Origin: Tritrichomonas musculus
Taxonomy: Eukaryota; Parabasalia; Tritrichomonadida; Tritrichomonadidae
Length of the DNA stretch: 64,000 bases
Direction of reading: 5' to 3'
Assembly (NCBI GenBank): GCA_039105265.1
Contig: JAPFFF010000003.1
Span: 6,200,001-6,264,000 of the forward strand
Position 1 is the first letter of the stretch; each line of letters opens with the position of its first letter. Below, piece after piece: positions 1-9,414 of this stretch. The translations under genes and the position numbers were made by a program. The notes under the pieces are model-generated. The model searched no databases, was not told the origin of the DNA, and worked only from the letters and a program-made list of their open reading frames with translations.

Positions 1-159
1 AAATGGATTAGGTGTTGATACATCATTTTCGACAAAATAAAGTCCATAAGATATTGCAAATTTGATAAAAGATGCCCTACCTGTAATAGAAGTATAGGAT
101 GGCTGAAACATCGATATATTTTCAAAAGATGGTGAAAATTGATTACTTATGTCATCCAT
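1..159 (-). CDS. N-terminal part of an unidentified protein, cut by the window edge
   Basis: Reading leftward from the ATG at 159, the frame stays open for 53 codons to the window edge; it begins MDDISNQFSPSF. The next ATG downstream (155) hits a stop at once, so 159 is the only sensible start. The frame points away from the ankyrin gene at 252, and the 92-bp spacer has promoter-like motifs, which supports a real divergent gene. The visible part is rich in Ser, Phe and Ile with no domain I recognise. Function unknown. Confidence 0.5.
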   Translation of the reverse strand, partial: MDDISNQFSPSFENISMFQPSYTSITGRASFIKFAISYGLYFVENDVSTPNPF

Positions 160-251
160 AATATTTGATAGTTGTAAAAAAATAACTTTTTAATAATATA
201 GTTATCTTCATTGAAAAATTGTATATACTTAACGTACAGTATAATTTTAAA
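160..251. promoter_or_regulatory. Divergent intergenic promoter region
   Basis: This spacer separates two divergent start codons (159 minus, 252 plus). It contains AACTTTTTAATAA at 184-196 and TTAACGTACAG at about 230-240, just before the plus-strand ATG. Similar motifs precede other host genes here (18638, 62537, 12387, 8311). YAACG is the core bound by Myb-type proteins, and Myb-like promoter factors are known in Trichomonas vaginalis; that these act here is inference. Confidence 0.4.
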
Positions 252-1130
252 ATGGATATTGAGGAAGTGATTCAAGCAGATGATGCCTCTGCCTTTTTGG
301 AAATTATTACATCTAATTATACATCCAATACTAATTATGCGCTAAGGGGATCCAAAAAAAAATGTGTTTTTTGCAAGTGTGCATATCAAGGATCAGACTC
401 ATGCATTGAAGCATCATTAGCAGCCGAATTAATGTGTAATCATTCAGAAAAGAATGCATCATATTTTGCAGCGGCTGGAAATCAAATTCAGGTTTTAATT
501 TTATTAAGTAATGATAATGCCAATTTTGAAAATGCTGTTTTAGGAGCAATAAAATATGGTCAATATCAATCATTTATGTGGCTTCTTGAAAACAATTATG
601 ATGAAACTATGAGGGATTTGCGATCCAACCATTCCATTTTTTTGAAATGTGCCAAAGGAGGAAATCCAAAGATTTTTCAGTATTTAATTCAAAACTTTCC
701 AGACCAATTTAATTATTCAATAAATTCAGATAAAAAGGTTAATGAATGCCACAAAGTTGATAACTTGATGCGAGTTGCAACAAAATACAATCATAAAGAT
801 ATTGTCGATATGATTCTATTGCATCCTGAATATCTTTCTGTTCATGACATTGTGCCTCTAAAAAATTCGATACAAAACAAAAATTTTGAAATGACAAAAA
901 AACTTGTTGAAATCACAAGATTAACAAAATCAGACAAAATAAAGCTATTTAACATGGCGATTGACTGTCAAAATGTTGAAATAATCACTTTATTATCAGA
1001 AAAATATAACTTATCACTTAATGGAATTATATTTAAAGCAGTTTGTTCAAATTCTATTGAATTTGTTAGGCAGATTCTAGAAAAAGGAATAATTGATATA
1101 AATGAAAAAAATGAATATGGTATTCTATAA
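252..1130 (+). CDS. DUF3447-type ankyrin repeat protein
   Basis: About 292 residues from the ATG at 252; an upstream in-frame TTG is not needed. The first ~110 residues hold a Cys-containing region (CVFCKC) and helical segments typical of the large trichomonad DUF3447/ankyrin family. After it come ankyrin-like helical pairs such as NAVLGAIKYGQYQSFMWLL and EFVRQILEKGIIDINEKNEYG. The frame stops at 1130 right where the next repeat should read x-TPLHFAA; that repeat is present downstream in another frame. The family mediates protein-protein contacts; the partner is unknown. Either the gene is decaying at its 3' end or the product is truncated. Confidence 0.7.
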   Translation: MDIEEVIQADDASAFLEIITSNYTSNTNYALRGSKKKCVFCKCAYQGSDSCIEASLAAELMCNHSEKNASYFAAAGNQIQVLILLSNDNANFENAVLGAIKYGQYQSFMWLLENNYDETMRDLRSNHSIFLKCAKGGNPKIFQYLIQNFPDQFNYSINSDKKVNECHKVDNLMRVATKYNHKDIVDMILLHPEYLSVHDIVPLKNSIQNKNFEMTKKLVEITRLTKSDKIKLFNMAIDCQNVEIITLLSEKYNLSLNGIIFKAVCSNSIEFVRQILEKGIIDINEKNEYGIL

Positions 1131-1361
1131 TTAATCTTATCAAACCCCACTTCATTTTGCAGCTAAAAATCAAAATATCGAAATGGTTAATCTTCTTTGC
1201 CAAACAAATGGAATCTTGACAAATGTAATAGATAAGAGAATTTTATATATAATTTGTAAATAGAGTTTTTTTCTAATTTTCATCAAACTCCACTTCAAAT
1301 TGCAATAAAAACTAAAAGGCCTGATATTGCTTTAGCAATTCATCAAATCAGATGTGCATAA
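1131..1361 (+). pseudogene. Out-of-frame continuation of the ankyrin repeats
   Basis: From about 1141 a different frame reads QTPLHFAAKNQNIEMVNLL, a near-perfect ankyrin repeat, ending at a stop near 1261. Another piece from about 1288 reads HQTPLQIAIKTKRPDIALAI and stops at 1361. Both are what should follow the gene at 252-1130, so at least two breaks separate them from it. I saw no convincing trichomonad intron between the pieces (no GT...AG pair that restores the frame). From 1362 to 1662 I see only AT-rich spacer. Confidence 0.6.
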
Positions 1362-1662
1362 TTTTAAACTGATCTCTATGTTATCAATATACTATCAATA
1401 TGTTTTAATATCATTAAAGAAATTTATATTATATATATTTTATGTAAAAATGTTCAAAATACTTTTTTTGTATTTTAATAAGAAATCTTAAATTAGGAAG
1501 AAAATTTTATTTTCAAGGAATTTGCATGAGTAAATGTTTCATAATTTAATGATTAATTAATATCAAATTTCAACATTAAAATAAAATCATTTTTACATAT
1601 ATCAATCTAATAATTATCAAAAGACTTTTTTTATAAATAAACAAAAAAAGAAGAATATGAAT

Positions 1663-3468
1663 TCACGAATAAGAAACATAAACTCTGTTCTTGCAGAGAG
1701 GTTCTCTGCAGAATGGGCAGTCACTATTATCTGTGAACCAAGTTTCTGCACATTCAGAGCAAATTGTATGTCCACAAGGAACGATTATTGAATCCACTTT
1801 CTTATCCATGCAAATTCCGCAAATGTTTTCATTTTCTTCATGTGAGCAATCAATCGGATTTACAATTTTTTCAACTGGCATGAGACAAAGCTGGCAATTT
1901 TTCGGTTTTTCTTCTGGATTCATTCCATTCCAGCAACTTCTGCAATACAAGCAATGGCCGCATGTAGAAAAGTGGCATCCTGAAGCATCAGCACCACAAA
2001 TTTTACAAGTAGGGTGGGTTGCAAAAACGCCAGGAAGAGGTTCATCACTTTCTTCGTTCATAAGAATCTCATGAGCACCTCTTCCAATGACAAATCCTTT
2101 GGTAGAAACGACCAAACGATTGGTTTCAATTCGAAAGATCTTTTCATCTGGAACATCTTTCTTTACATCTTCAATTGAAATATTTCTTATTTTATCAAAA
2201 ACACCTTCAATACTGTCAAATTCTTCTGTTTGCATTAATGTTGATGAAAGTCTCATTGATCCTGCATGATGTACCCAAGCACAATGCTCTTTCATCCCAC
2301 AAATTGTGGAGTCGTTTGAGTCGACAAAGCCGCCGGTAAATACATTTATTGCCCTTTTTGATGGGCCAATGAAAAAGCATGATCTAACAAGAACGTTACT
2401 GTGATTGTATACCATCAAACAGCTTTCGCCACAGCCAATTAAGAAGCATGAAGTAACTGAAACGTCTTTTGAATCACTAACTGCAATTCCACATTGTTTA
2501 ACACGTTCGATTGAACATTTGTCAATCGACGCTTTTGATCCAGATCGAACAACTATACCTGACATTTCTGAACCTGAAATTGTGCATTTTTTAAGAAATC
2601 CTATTGAATGTTCGCAGAGAGCAACAGGAGGATAAGTCGTATTTCGAAAGTTTGAATGGCTAAGAATAACTTTACTGTTTCGTGAAGAGTTAATTGCATT
2701 ACCATTACAATTATATACAACTGTACGCTTAACAAGAGCTGTGGTCTGTTCAAATAATATTGCGGTATGAGGTATATCGTTAAAGGTTGAATTTTCAATA
2801 AAAACACGTTCACAAAATGATGTTGACATTGCACCACTTTCGCATTTTTCAACTGTACAGTAATTCATATTAACGGAACAATTATTTCCAGCGCTGATAC
2901 CTAGACGAGGAGTTTTGCTAATTGTACAACGCCACATTAAAATAGTACATTTATTTTCACCAAAAATTAAGTCATTTTGTGAATCCGTAAATATACAATC
3001 ATATGCATGAAGGATTGAAAAACTTGAAAGAACAATTGCAAAAAGTCCTGTGTTAGAAACTGATGACGACTCGATTTCAATGACAGATCGATTATCTGCA
3101 CATAAACCAAATTTCGACGTGTCGCCAAAAGTGCACTTATTAATAGTTACATGACTTTCATCAAGAGAAGATAAGACATAGTCGCACGTATCATCTGGGT
3201 TGTGAATATGACAATTACTTAATTTTAATTGAGCATTCTTAACTGTAATTGATCCATTCATCGTTAAATCATAAATTTCAACTGCACAATTTTCAATTGA
3301 TATACTTTTGCAAGTAAATTCTGATGTATCATCGAAATATAATATTCGGTTTTTTGAAATATGAAGATCTGCTTGAGAAAGATCATTCAATCCTTTTGTA
3401 ACTCGAACTGAATCTATTCCTTCCTTTAGATCAGGCCCATCAAATAGCTGGTCGAAAGGAATTGCCAT
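1663..3468 (-). CDS. Right-handed beta-helix protein with two C-terminal RING-type zinc fingers
   Basis: A 601-residue protein, probably an E3 ubiquitin ligase. Residues ~40-420 are short repeating strands rich in Ser, Asn, Cys and Ile, each ~22-25 residues (for example VTINKCTF, VFIENSTF, VLVRSCFF), the pattern of a parallel beta-helix (pectin-lyase-like fold). Residues 488-528 hold a first Cys/His cluster (C488, C491, C503, H505, C509, C512, C525, C528). Residues 550-587 are a clean C3HC4 RING (C550, C553, C565, H567, C570, C573, C584, C587). No signal peptide is seen, so it is likely cytosolic or nuclear. By analogy with FBXO11-type proteins the helix may bind a substrate; that is inference. 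TTTAACGTC lies ~55 bp upstream. Confidence 0.8.
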   Translation of the reverse strand: MAIPFDQLFDGPDLKEGIDSVRVTKGLNDLSQADLHISKNRILYFDDTSEFTCKSISIENCAVEIYDLTMNGSITVKNAQLKLSNCHIHNPDDTCDYVLSSLDESHVTINKCTFGDTSKFGLCADNRSVIEIESSSVSNTGLFAIVLSSFSILHAYDCIFTDSQNDLIFGENKCTILMWRCTISKTPRLGISAGNNCSVNMNYCTVEKCESGAMSTSFCERVFIENSTFNDIPHTAILFEQTTALVKRTVVYNCNGNAINSSRNSKVILSHSNFRNTTYPPVALCEHSIGFLKKCTISGSEMSGIVVRSGSKASIDKCSIERVKQCGIAVSDSKDVSVTSCFLIGCGESCLMVYNHSNVLVRSCFFIGPSKRAINVFTGGFVDSNDSTICGMKEHCAWVHHAGSMRLSSTLMQTEEFDSIEGVFDKIRNISIEDVKKDVPDEKIFRIETNRLVVSTKGFVIGRGAHEILMNEESDEPLPGVFATHPTCKICGADASGCHFSTCGHCLYCRSCWNGMNPEEKPKNCQLCLMPVEKIVNPIDCSHEENENICGICMDKKVDSIIVPCGHTICSECAETWFTDNSDCPFCREPLCKNRVYVSYS

Positions 3469-3779
3469 TTTTGAGTGGAAAATATTTTCAAGTATATACG
3501 TTTACAATAATTGAATATAAGACGTTAAAGATAATACCACAAATAATCAAAAAAAAAAAAAAAAAATGAATGATTTCATTCAATTAAAATTCTTCACTAA
3601 TCTTATCACTTAAAACGTGAATTTTCAAAGGTTGAAAAATATATTTTATGCCAAATAATTGTTTTTATATTTTAAAAAGTCTAAGCCTATTCTGTCAAAT
3701 TTATTATAAAACTTCAGTGAGGCTGAAGATTGAATATTCTTAACCACCAAAGCCAAAAAAGTTGACAGCATAAACCTTG

Positions 3780-4195
3780 ATGATTTCATTTTTAAATTTA
3801 AGTAAACCTTCTTTGTATTAATTCATGATCTTCAGGTTCTGGCCGAATTTCTTTAATAGTATTCTTTTTTATGACAATGAAGAAACATTATGCATTTTTC
3901 ATAATTATTTGACCTTTTTGGATTTCAACTAAAAACATCTATAGCAGCCCATACCTTCACTTTCTCTTGGAAAGTTTCACAAGGAGTTGATACAAGCATC
4001 ATCAATAAGAACACTTTTATCCTTTTGTCATTATAATTGTCCCACAATTTGTTTTGACGTTTGACACAAATGAGATCTTGTGGAAATTGATTTCATGACC
4101 AGTAACTTTTTCGACATCCAAGAGGGCCAGTGATCCAGAAATTTTTGACTTTAAATGAACTATCAGCATGATCCATTTTCCATTTCATAATTAAT
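3780..4195 (-). pseudogene. Fossil of a Rep-like superfamily 3 helicase (CRESS-DNA-virus-like)
   Basis: On the minus strand, pieces resemble the helicase half of rolling-circle Rep proteins: a Walker A-like stretch after FWITGP, a KLWDNYNDKRIKVFLIDD-like Walker B segment, then KVKVWAAIDVF and a stretch ending EDHELIQRRFT, all in the order found in Rep. It is broken in several places and is clearly an old copy. No nuclease half was recognised. It could derive from a CRESS-type virus or a related Rep-bearing plasmid or element. Confidence 0.45.
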
Positions 4196-4239
4196 CCTTA
4201 TCGGGTTAATTTTAGTTAATGTAATCCGGTGCTTGTTTT

Positions 4240-4790
4240 AATGTACTTTTCATAGATTCTCAACAAAAAATCCATTTAAATTTTTGTTTTCTTTTTATTT
4301 TGCCAAAAGCTCCACTTAAAAATATGCAATATGTTGTACAACATAAACGAGAAAATATATTGTTGGAGACCAAATCAACTGTTTTGTACATTGGACAGTT
4401 GTCTTGTTTCACAATAATATGAATCGAACAGTTGCATAGTCTTGTTTTCATATGTTAGGGGAGCTCACGAAAGAAATTTCATTTTGAGAACTTATTAGCA
4501 TATGAAAATTTAATAACATTTCATTAATTAGTCAGGTATTATTTCTTCTATATCTTTTTTCTGTTAAGACAATATTCAATAATGAATTATTTTCTGTGAA
4601 TTACATATTTCTCAAATAACATTGATTGGAATGTGAAATTGTATACTGCAATATTCTTATTAAAGAATTCACCGCTGTTTTTGATTAAACCAGCATATCA
4701 AAGCCTCTTTCATTCTTTTGTATTGTGCTAAGAAGAACACCTGCTTCATCAACAAATACTATCAATGAATCTTTTGATAGCATATACTTA
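4240..4790 (-). pseudogene. Tc1/mariner (IS630, DDE_3) transposase remnant
   Basis: Minus-strand fragments in different frames give LIVFVDEAGVLLST (first catalytic Asp region), IIVKQDNCPMYKT (second Asp region, as in the family's QDNxPxHK motif) and AFGKIKRKQK (just after the usual NPIE motif). Their order fits a Tc1/mariner transposase; several stops and frame changes separate them. It ends next to the Rep-like fossil. No terminal repeats were found. Confidence 0.45.
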
Positions 4791-4799
4791 TTATTATCT

Positions 4800-4958
4800 T
4801 AATACCATTGCCCTAGATGTATTTCTTTCTATTGGTGAAAAGTAGTTTAGATGTCTGTCTAGCTGCCAAGTATCATGAAGAAATGAAAGAGAAAGAGCGA
4901 TTGCTACATGAATATTACGAAGATGTCCATTCCCCTTACATTCGAAGAAAAAAAGTAT

Positions 4959-4996
<38 letters not shown>

Positions 4997-5514
4997 CATT
5001 TAATTCCAAATTCATATCATCATCAACAAAGCTTGTTAAATTCGCTGTTTCTTCCTTAAATATATTAAAAATAAGGCAATTATTAAATTTTGTAGTCTGT
5101 TTTTTGAAAATTCACTTTAACTATTTTATCTCTATGCATTGACAAAATAGCATATTAGAAAACTCTCTACCTTGCTCTCCTTTCTTTATGGAAGTGAAGA
5201 TGTGATTAAAATATATAAAATGTATGGTTTCATTAACAATAATCTGTGAAGTAGAATATGAAGCATATTGCATATTATCCACATTGTTTTCATGTGATTT
5301 TCATTGAATTGCATAAATTGAAACAGTAAATCGTTTTAATTCACATGTGATTCTGATGGCAATTATCCTTTATGGATTTCTTGATGAATTTGTAATTTAG
5401 ATTGCTTCAGGTTTAACATTATTTTATATTATTCAATGAATTAGACCTTTTGAATAAGAAAATACCAATATATTTGACTTCACTTTTTTTTTTTTTTTTT
5501 TTTTTTTTTTTGAT
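4800..5514. other. AT-rich stretch with two long T tracts
   Basis: T runs of roughly 30 bases lie at about 4961-4993 and 5486-5511. A short plus-strand frame (4817 on, MYFFLLVKSSLDVCLAAKY) with a charged segment KYHEEMKEKERLLHEYYEDV runs into the first T tract and is not convincing as a gene by itself; it may be part of the broken frame that follows. Confidence 0.3.
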
Positions 5515-6360
5515 GAGCTGACCACCGAAGCAAAGAGAAAATCTTAATAAAATACGACATTGTAAAGACAAAAGTATACTAGCTGTAAATGAATTAAATG
5601 AGCAACCTCCAATGGACGACATCCAATATATTGATGACCAAATTCAATGTAAATTGAATGATCCAAAACTATCACCAACTGAATGCGTTTTTAATATATT
5701 AATATCTGGTCAAACTTTTACCAGTGCTCAAAAGCTTGCTGTTCATATGAATTGAACATATACTTCAAAAGCGTCATTTTTTCGTGCTCAAAAGAAAATT
5801 CTTCAAGTCTTAGAAGATTATACATAAGATTCTTTTGAGCAAAACATTTATCGCTTGCATTTAATAAATATCTTGATACACAATTATCAGAATTCAAAGA
5901 ATGATTCCTGGAATATCAGATTGCTTCAGGGATACGCGAGATAAAATAAAAGATTGGTATTCTTTCCTCATTCATTCACCTTTAGACAACGATAGTAAGA
6001 AGGAAGCATTGCTTAATACAGTAACATAACATTTGGATGATGATGTCAAGCGTTTTTATCATAAGGAAACTTCATTTGAATGGGAAAGTGGTCTTAATCA
6101 CTCAGAAGCAGCAGAGCTATTGTATTTTATTCCTTTACAAAAAGTTGGTGATTTTGACGAAGTTTTCAATGATGTGAGTACTCAAAAAAACGAAAGTTTT
6201 CATGAAGAACAACTTTGTTATGAAAATAAAAATTTGGTTCCCTCCGATCGCAAATATTTAGAGACAATATGGCTGTTATCCAGAATAACGAAGGTTTTCT
6301 CTTTGAATTCAATTTATGCAAAAGACTTCGACTTCCTGAACTCAGTTTTCAAAATAAAGA
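5515..6360 (+). pseudogene. Broken gene of an unrecognised, probably repetitive family
   Basis: One plus-strand frame reads through ELNEQPPMDDIQYIDDQIQ and LNDPKLSPTECVFNILISG, then continues with a helical, charged protein including MDDDVKRFYHKETSFEWESG (6033 on). Three in-frame stops split it (near 5755, 5827 and 6027). After ~6280 two overlapping frames compete, suggesting a further frame change. The text looks like real protein, not random sequence, but matches no family I can name. Position among transposon debris suggests a mobile-element protein; a decayed host gene is possible. Confidence 0.35.
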
Positions 6361-7139
6361 AATAATTAATAAAAATCAAAGCGATATAACAGCTAAGCCT
6401 GCATTAAGGAAAACAGTAGCTTACCATCAAGAAGTTAATTCATATAGAGGGGGAAATCCGCTTTGATCGAATATTCAATCGCATTTTACAAAACCGCAAA
6501 AGGGTTAATTTGGTAGGAAGGTTTTACTCTAGACTATACAATTTTATTATATTTTGTTAAAACAGCCTAATTTAACTTAGTTTTAAATAGTTATAAATTA
6601 TGACAAGAAAATAAATTTCTAATTTTTAATTAGATTTCTCTTTTCCTCCCTTAAAAAGAGTTTTTTATATCACATATCAAGAATTTTGTAAATTATTTTT
6701 TATATCACATTTCTATAATTTATTAAAATTTTCATAAAATGGGAGTCGTATGTTTTCTTTTTTTTAACACCAGTTTTCTTTGCTTTACGGACTAATTATA
6801 CTTGCTAATGCCGTTTGCATTTTAAATCAAGAACGTTTTCTAATGACCTTTGGGCTAAATTACTCGCCAGAATCAAACAACGATTCAACGAAAGGGAGAT
6901 TAGCATACGTAATTTATCTAATTCAATCAAATCTCAAATTTCCTTTGATGGTTTTGAATATCTTCCTCATTATTTTTTCAATAATCTGGGGTTAAATTAG
7001 GCCTTTGATTTTTTACATCACAAAAGCATCAACGTAACTTTTTAACGTAATCGATGCTTAATTCTTTAATTTTATTATTATATTAGAATAAAAAATAAAT
7101 AATTATTAATTCTGCACAAAATATTTTATTGTAAAACAA
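6361..7139. other. Spacer with short unassigned frames
   Basis: AT-rich. A plus-strand frame from 6815 (MHFKSRTFSNDLWAKLLARI) runs 61 codons and has amphipathic character, but nothing else supports it as a gene. The remaining sequence shows nothing I can assign. Confidence 0.25.
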
Positions 7140-7146
7140 GGGACGC

Positions 7147-7173
7147 CACTTTTTGAGCTTCGCTCAAAAAGTG
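7147..7173. repeat. Perfect hairpin, CACTTTTTGAGC arms
   Basis: CACTTTTTGAGC, a TTC spacer, then the exact reverse complement GCTCAAAAAGTG. The same sequence in reverse orientation sits at 53210-53236; with flanks (ACGC before, TCT after) the match is 34 bp. It looks like the conserved end of a short transposable element family. Confidence 0.7.
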
Positions 7174-7189
7174 TCTAGAAGCATTTATA

Positions 7190-7315
7190 CTCATTTCCCG
7201 ATAGATGAAAAAATGCAGATTTTTTGGACAAAATGCTCTCAATTTTTTTTTTCAATACAAAAAGTTTTCAGATTTAAATTTGCTAGTCATCATATTTGAT
7301 TCAGTCTAGCAAATT
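7190..7315. repeat. Solo terminal repeat of the 18.7-kb element family plus a small hairpin
   Basis: GATAGATGAAAAAATGCAG and the following ATTTTTTGGACAAAA closely match the inverted ends of the element at 18737-19442. Just after it, AAATTTGCTAG and CTAGCAAATTT form an inverted repeat around a ~20-bp loop. No second end was found nearby, so this is probably a solo or truncated copy. From 7316 to 7549 I see only AT-rich spacer. Confidence 0.45.
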
Positions 7316-7549
7316 TAAAGTCATCATATTTAATAAGACTATTTTTAAGTAAATAAATAATAGTTTCTCATGCTAATAATTGCTATCATAATGATTTTTA
7401 ATAAAATATAAGTGTAGGATTGAAAATAATTTTCTTTAATATAAAGTTAATAAACAATTTATTGAGAGACAGGATTTCAATAAATACTAAATAGCTAATA
7501 GCATTTATTGAATGTCAATATGTATGCAGTTGAATTGAAAAAATAATAA

Positions 7550-8170
7550 TTATAACTTTTCATAACCGTTTTCTTTGTTTGCAAGTTTTCTTGCTTCATT
7601 AACTTTTTTAGTTATTTTAGGATCTGTGATAATAGTAGACCGTGAAATAAGTGCATTACATCCAGCAAAAGGACATTCAACTCTTGCTTGTCTTCCGATA
7701 TATTCATATATAGCATTTTTCTCATAAACATGATGACATATAGTTGAGACAACAGGATCATCTGGTAACCTTGTTGTTAATGGACAAATTAATCCAGCAG
7801 TTGTGTCTCCTCCTTCAAATTCAACTTCATCACCACTGTTCTCTTCAATGCTTTGCTGTAATTGTTGTTCTTGAACTTGAATCATTCTAGATTTTTCAGC
7901 ATTAAGAAAAGGTTGTTGATTTAGTTTTGTCATTTGAACACGATTTTCTATTTCTTCATAAGAAACTCCTTCAGGAGTGCTTCGAAGTATATCTGTATAT
8001 ATTTGAAAATCTTGTTGCAAATCAATTATTTTTGAATATGTGGTTTTTGATTTATTCACAACATCATTTAAACCTTGCTCTTCCGCAGATTTCCAGGTCC
8101 CAGCGCATGACTTTAAACACTCTTGAAGTTGACTGAGTATATATTCATGATTTTGTGTAGAAAAAGACAT
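7550..8170 (-). CDS. NSE2: NSE2/MMS21-like SUMO E3 ligase
   Basis: A 206-residue protein matching the usual small size of NSE2, the SP-RING subunit of the SMC5/6 complex, which attaches SUMO to chromosome proteins during repair. Residues 1-115 are helical, fitting the arm that packs on SMC5. Residues 129-171 are an SP-RING: CPLT at 129-132, then C145-H-H147, C166 and C171 in CPFAGC. The first Cys of a classical RING is absent, as expected for SP-RINGs. PIAS-type ligases are larger with extra domains, so NSE2 fits better. It is divergent from the gene at 8311. The other SUMO gene here is UBA2 at 58811. Confidence 0.75.
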   Translation of the reverse strand: MSFSTQNHEYILSQLQECLKSCAGTWKSAEEQGLNDVVNKSKTTYSKIIDLQQDFQIYTDILRSTPEGVSYEEIENRVQMTKLNQQPFLNAEKSRMIQVQEQQLQQSIEENSGDEVEFEGGDTTAGLICPLTTRLPDDPVVSTICHHVYEKNAIYEYIGRQARVECPFAGCNALISRSTIITDPKITKKVNEARKLANKENGYEKL

Positions 8171-8310
8171 TTCAAAGTGAGAAAGTTTAAAAAAAAAAGT
8201 TTAAATTTTGAAATTGAGATATTTTAAGCTAATGAGTAAAAAATAAAGAAAAAGTTTTGTAGAAATATTTTAACGGACACATTGTCATATAAACTTTTAA
8301 ATAAGTTAAT
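8171..8310. promoter_or_regulatory. Bidirectional promoter between NSE2 and a LisH-like gene
   Basis: This 140-bp spacer separates two divergent ATGs. AACTTTTAAATAA lies at 8292-8304, seven bases before the plus-strand ATG. On the minus strand AAACTTTTTTTTTTAAA lies ~20 bases before the NSE2 ATG. TTTTAACGG is at about 8267-8275. These match motifs before other host genes in the window. Confidence 0.4.
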
Positions 8311-8721
8311 ATGAATAATCAGGAAGAAGTCCTCGAGAAGTTTTTCAAAACAAAAGGATATACAAATTATTTCCAAGCAGATTTTTTTTTAAAACTAGCA
8401 AACGCAATACAAGAAAAAAATCAAAGTAAAAATTTGAAAAAGACATTTCCAAAACCAAGAAAAGATAACTCGAGTGAATTTCAATGCGCATTCTCTCTTA
8501 TACATAACTATTTAGAGAAAAATGAAATGGAATTAACTATGCAGTATTTAAATTCAAATGTGGGCGACATTCATCCAACAAAGATTGAAGAATTAAATGA
8601 GCAACTTAGCTTAGAAGATAATAGAGATCCTTTAAAAGAATTAATTCATGATTATAAAGCCAAACATTTATTAGATCCTCAAACCGTTGATATCAAACTC
8701 AGCAAAGAATATCTGGATTAA
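8311..8721 (+). CDS. Small LisH-like protein, possible basal-body component
   Basis: 136 residues, no signal peptide or membrane segment. Residues ~50-80 (CAFSLIHNYLEKNEMELTMQ) resemble a LisH dimerisation motif, where a Leu/Ile-x-x-Tyr-Leu pair is followed by an aliphatic residue and Thr. The N-terminus (EEVLEKFFKTKGYTNYFQAD) and small size recall FOP/FOR20-type centriolar proteins. That assignment is inference from a short motif; the C-terminal third is simply charged and helical. Confidence 0.5.
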   Translation: MNNQEEVLEKFFKTKGYTNYFQADFFLKLANAIQEKNQSKNLKKTFPKPRKDNSSEFQCAFSLIHNYLEKNEMELTMQYLNSNVGDIHPTKIEELNEQLSLEDNRDPLKELIHDYKAKHLLDPQTVDIKLSKEYLD

Positions 8722-9414
8722 GCTACTCTATTCATATTTATATTTTTATAAAGCAAGGAATGCCATTTTTTTATTTGATTTATGCTTATCTTTTTTTTTT
8801 TTTGTAAATGTAAATTTTTATATATATATAGTTTCTATATAGTTTATATTTATTCTTGTCATCATTTTTGAATTGATCAAATATTATGAAAGGAGATATC
8901 AACTTGAAATAATATTTATTAACGTACTTTCCACTTTTTGAGTGACATCATAGAATATCACATTCAATTTTAATGATCAAAATCAAATCATGATATATTA
9001 AATTAGTCAAGCAAATACAATAAAACGATATCAAGATTATAAATCTCAATGACAATATTCTTTTAAAAATGTTTTAAACCCACAAGTTAAATATTTATTG
9101 ATGAAAGTAGCAAGTAGTTTACAATCTTTTCAATATTAAAAGAAAACTTTTTGAAAGAAAATGTAAACTTCAGAAAACAACTTTTTGAGAACATGAATTT
9201 GCTTGGCAGAAATAAAAATAATGAGAGTAAACTAAACATAAACAATTAATAAAGTTTTTAAAATAGTTTTATTTTATTATACATAAATTACATAGAAGTG
9301 AAAATCGACCGAAATCATATGTTTTTCAACTTTTGAAAACAATTAGAAAAACAAATATAAAACAAATAAAAGAATATATATATATAAACAATTAAAAGCT
9401 AATAAATAATATGC
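8722..9414. other. Convergent intergenic spacer
   Basis: AT-rich, between two convergent genes. It holds a TATATATATA run near 8821 and a CCACTTTTTGAG motif at 8931-8942 like the arms of the hairpins at 7147 and 53210. I see no gene. Confidence 0.4.

Noticed and set aside
6780-7000. Short plus-strand frames as genes
   Set aside because: Two overlapping frames of ~60-70 codons without a recognisable domain or upstream motif in a region of transposon debris.
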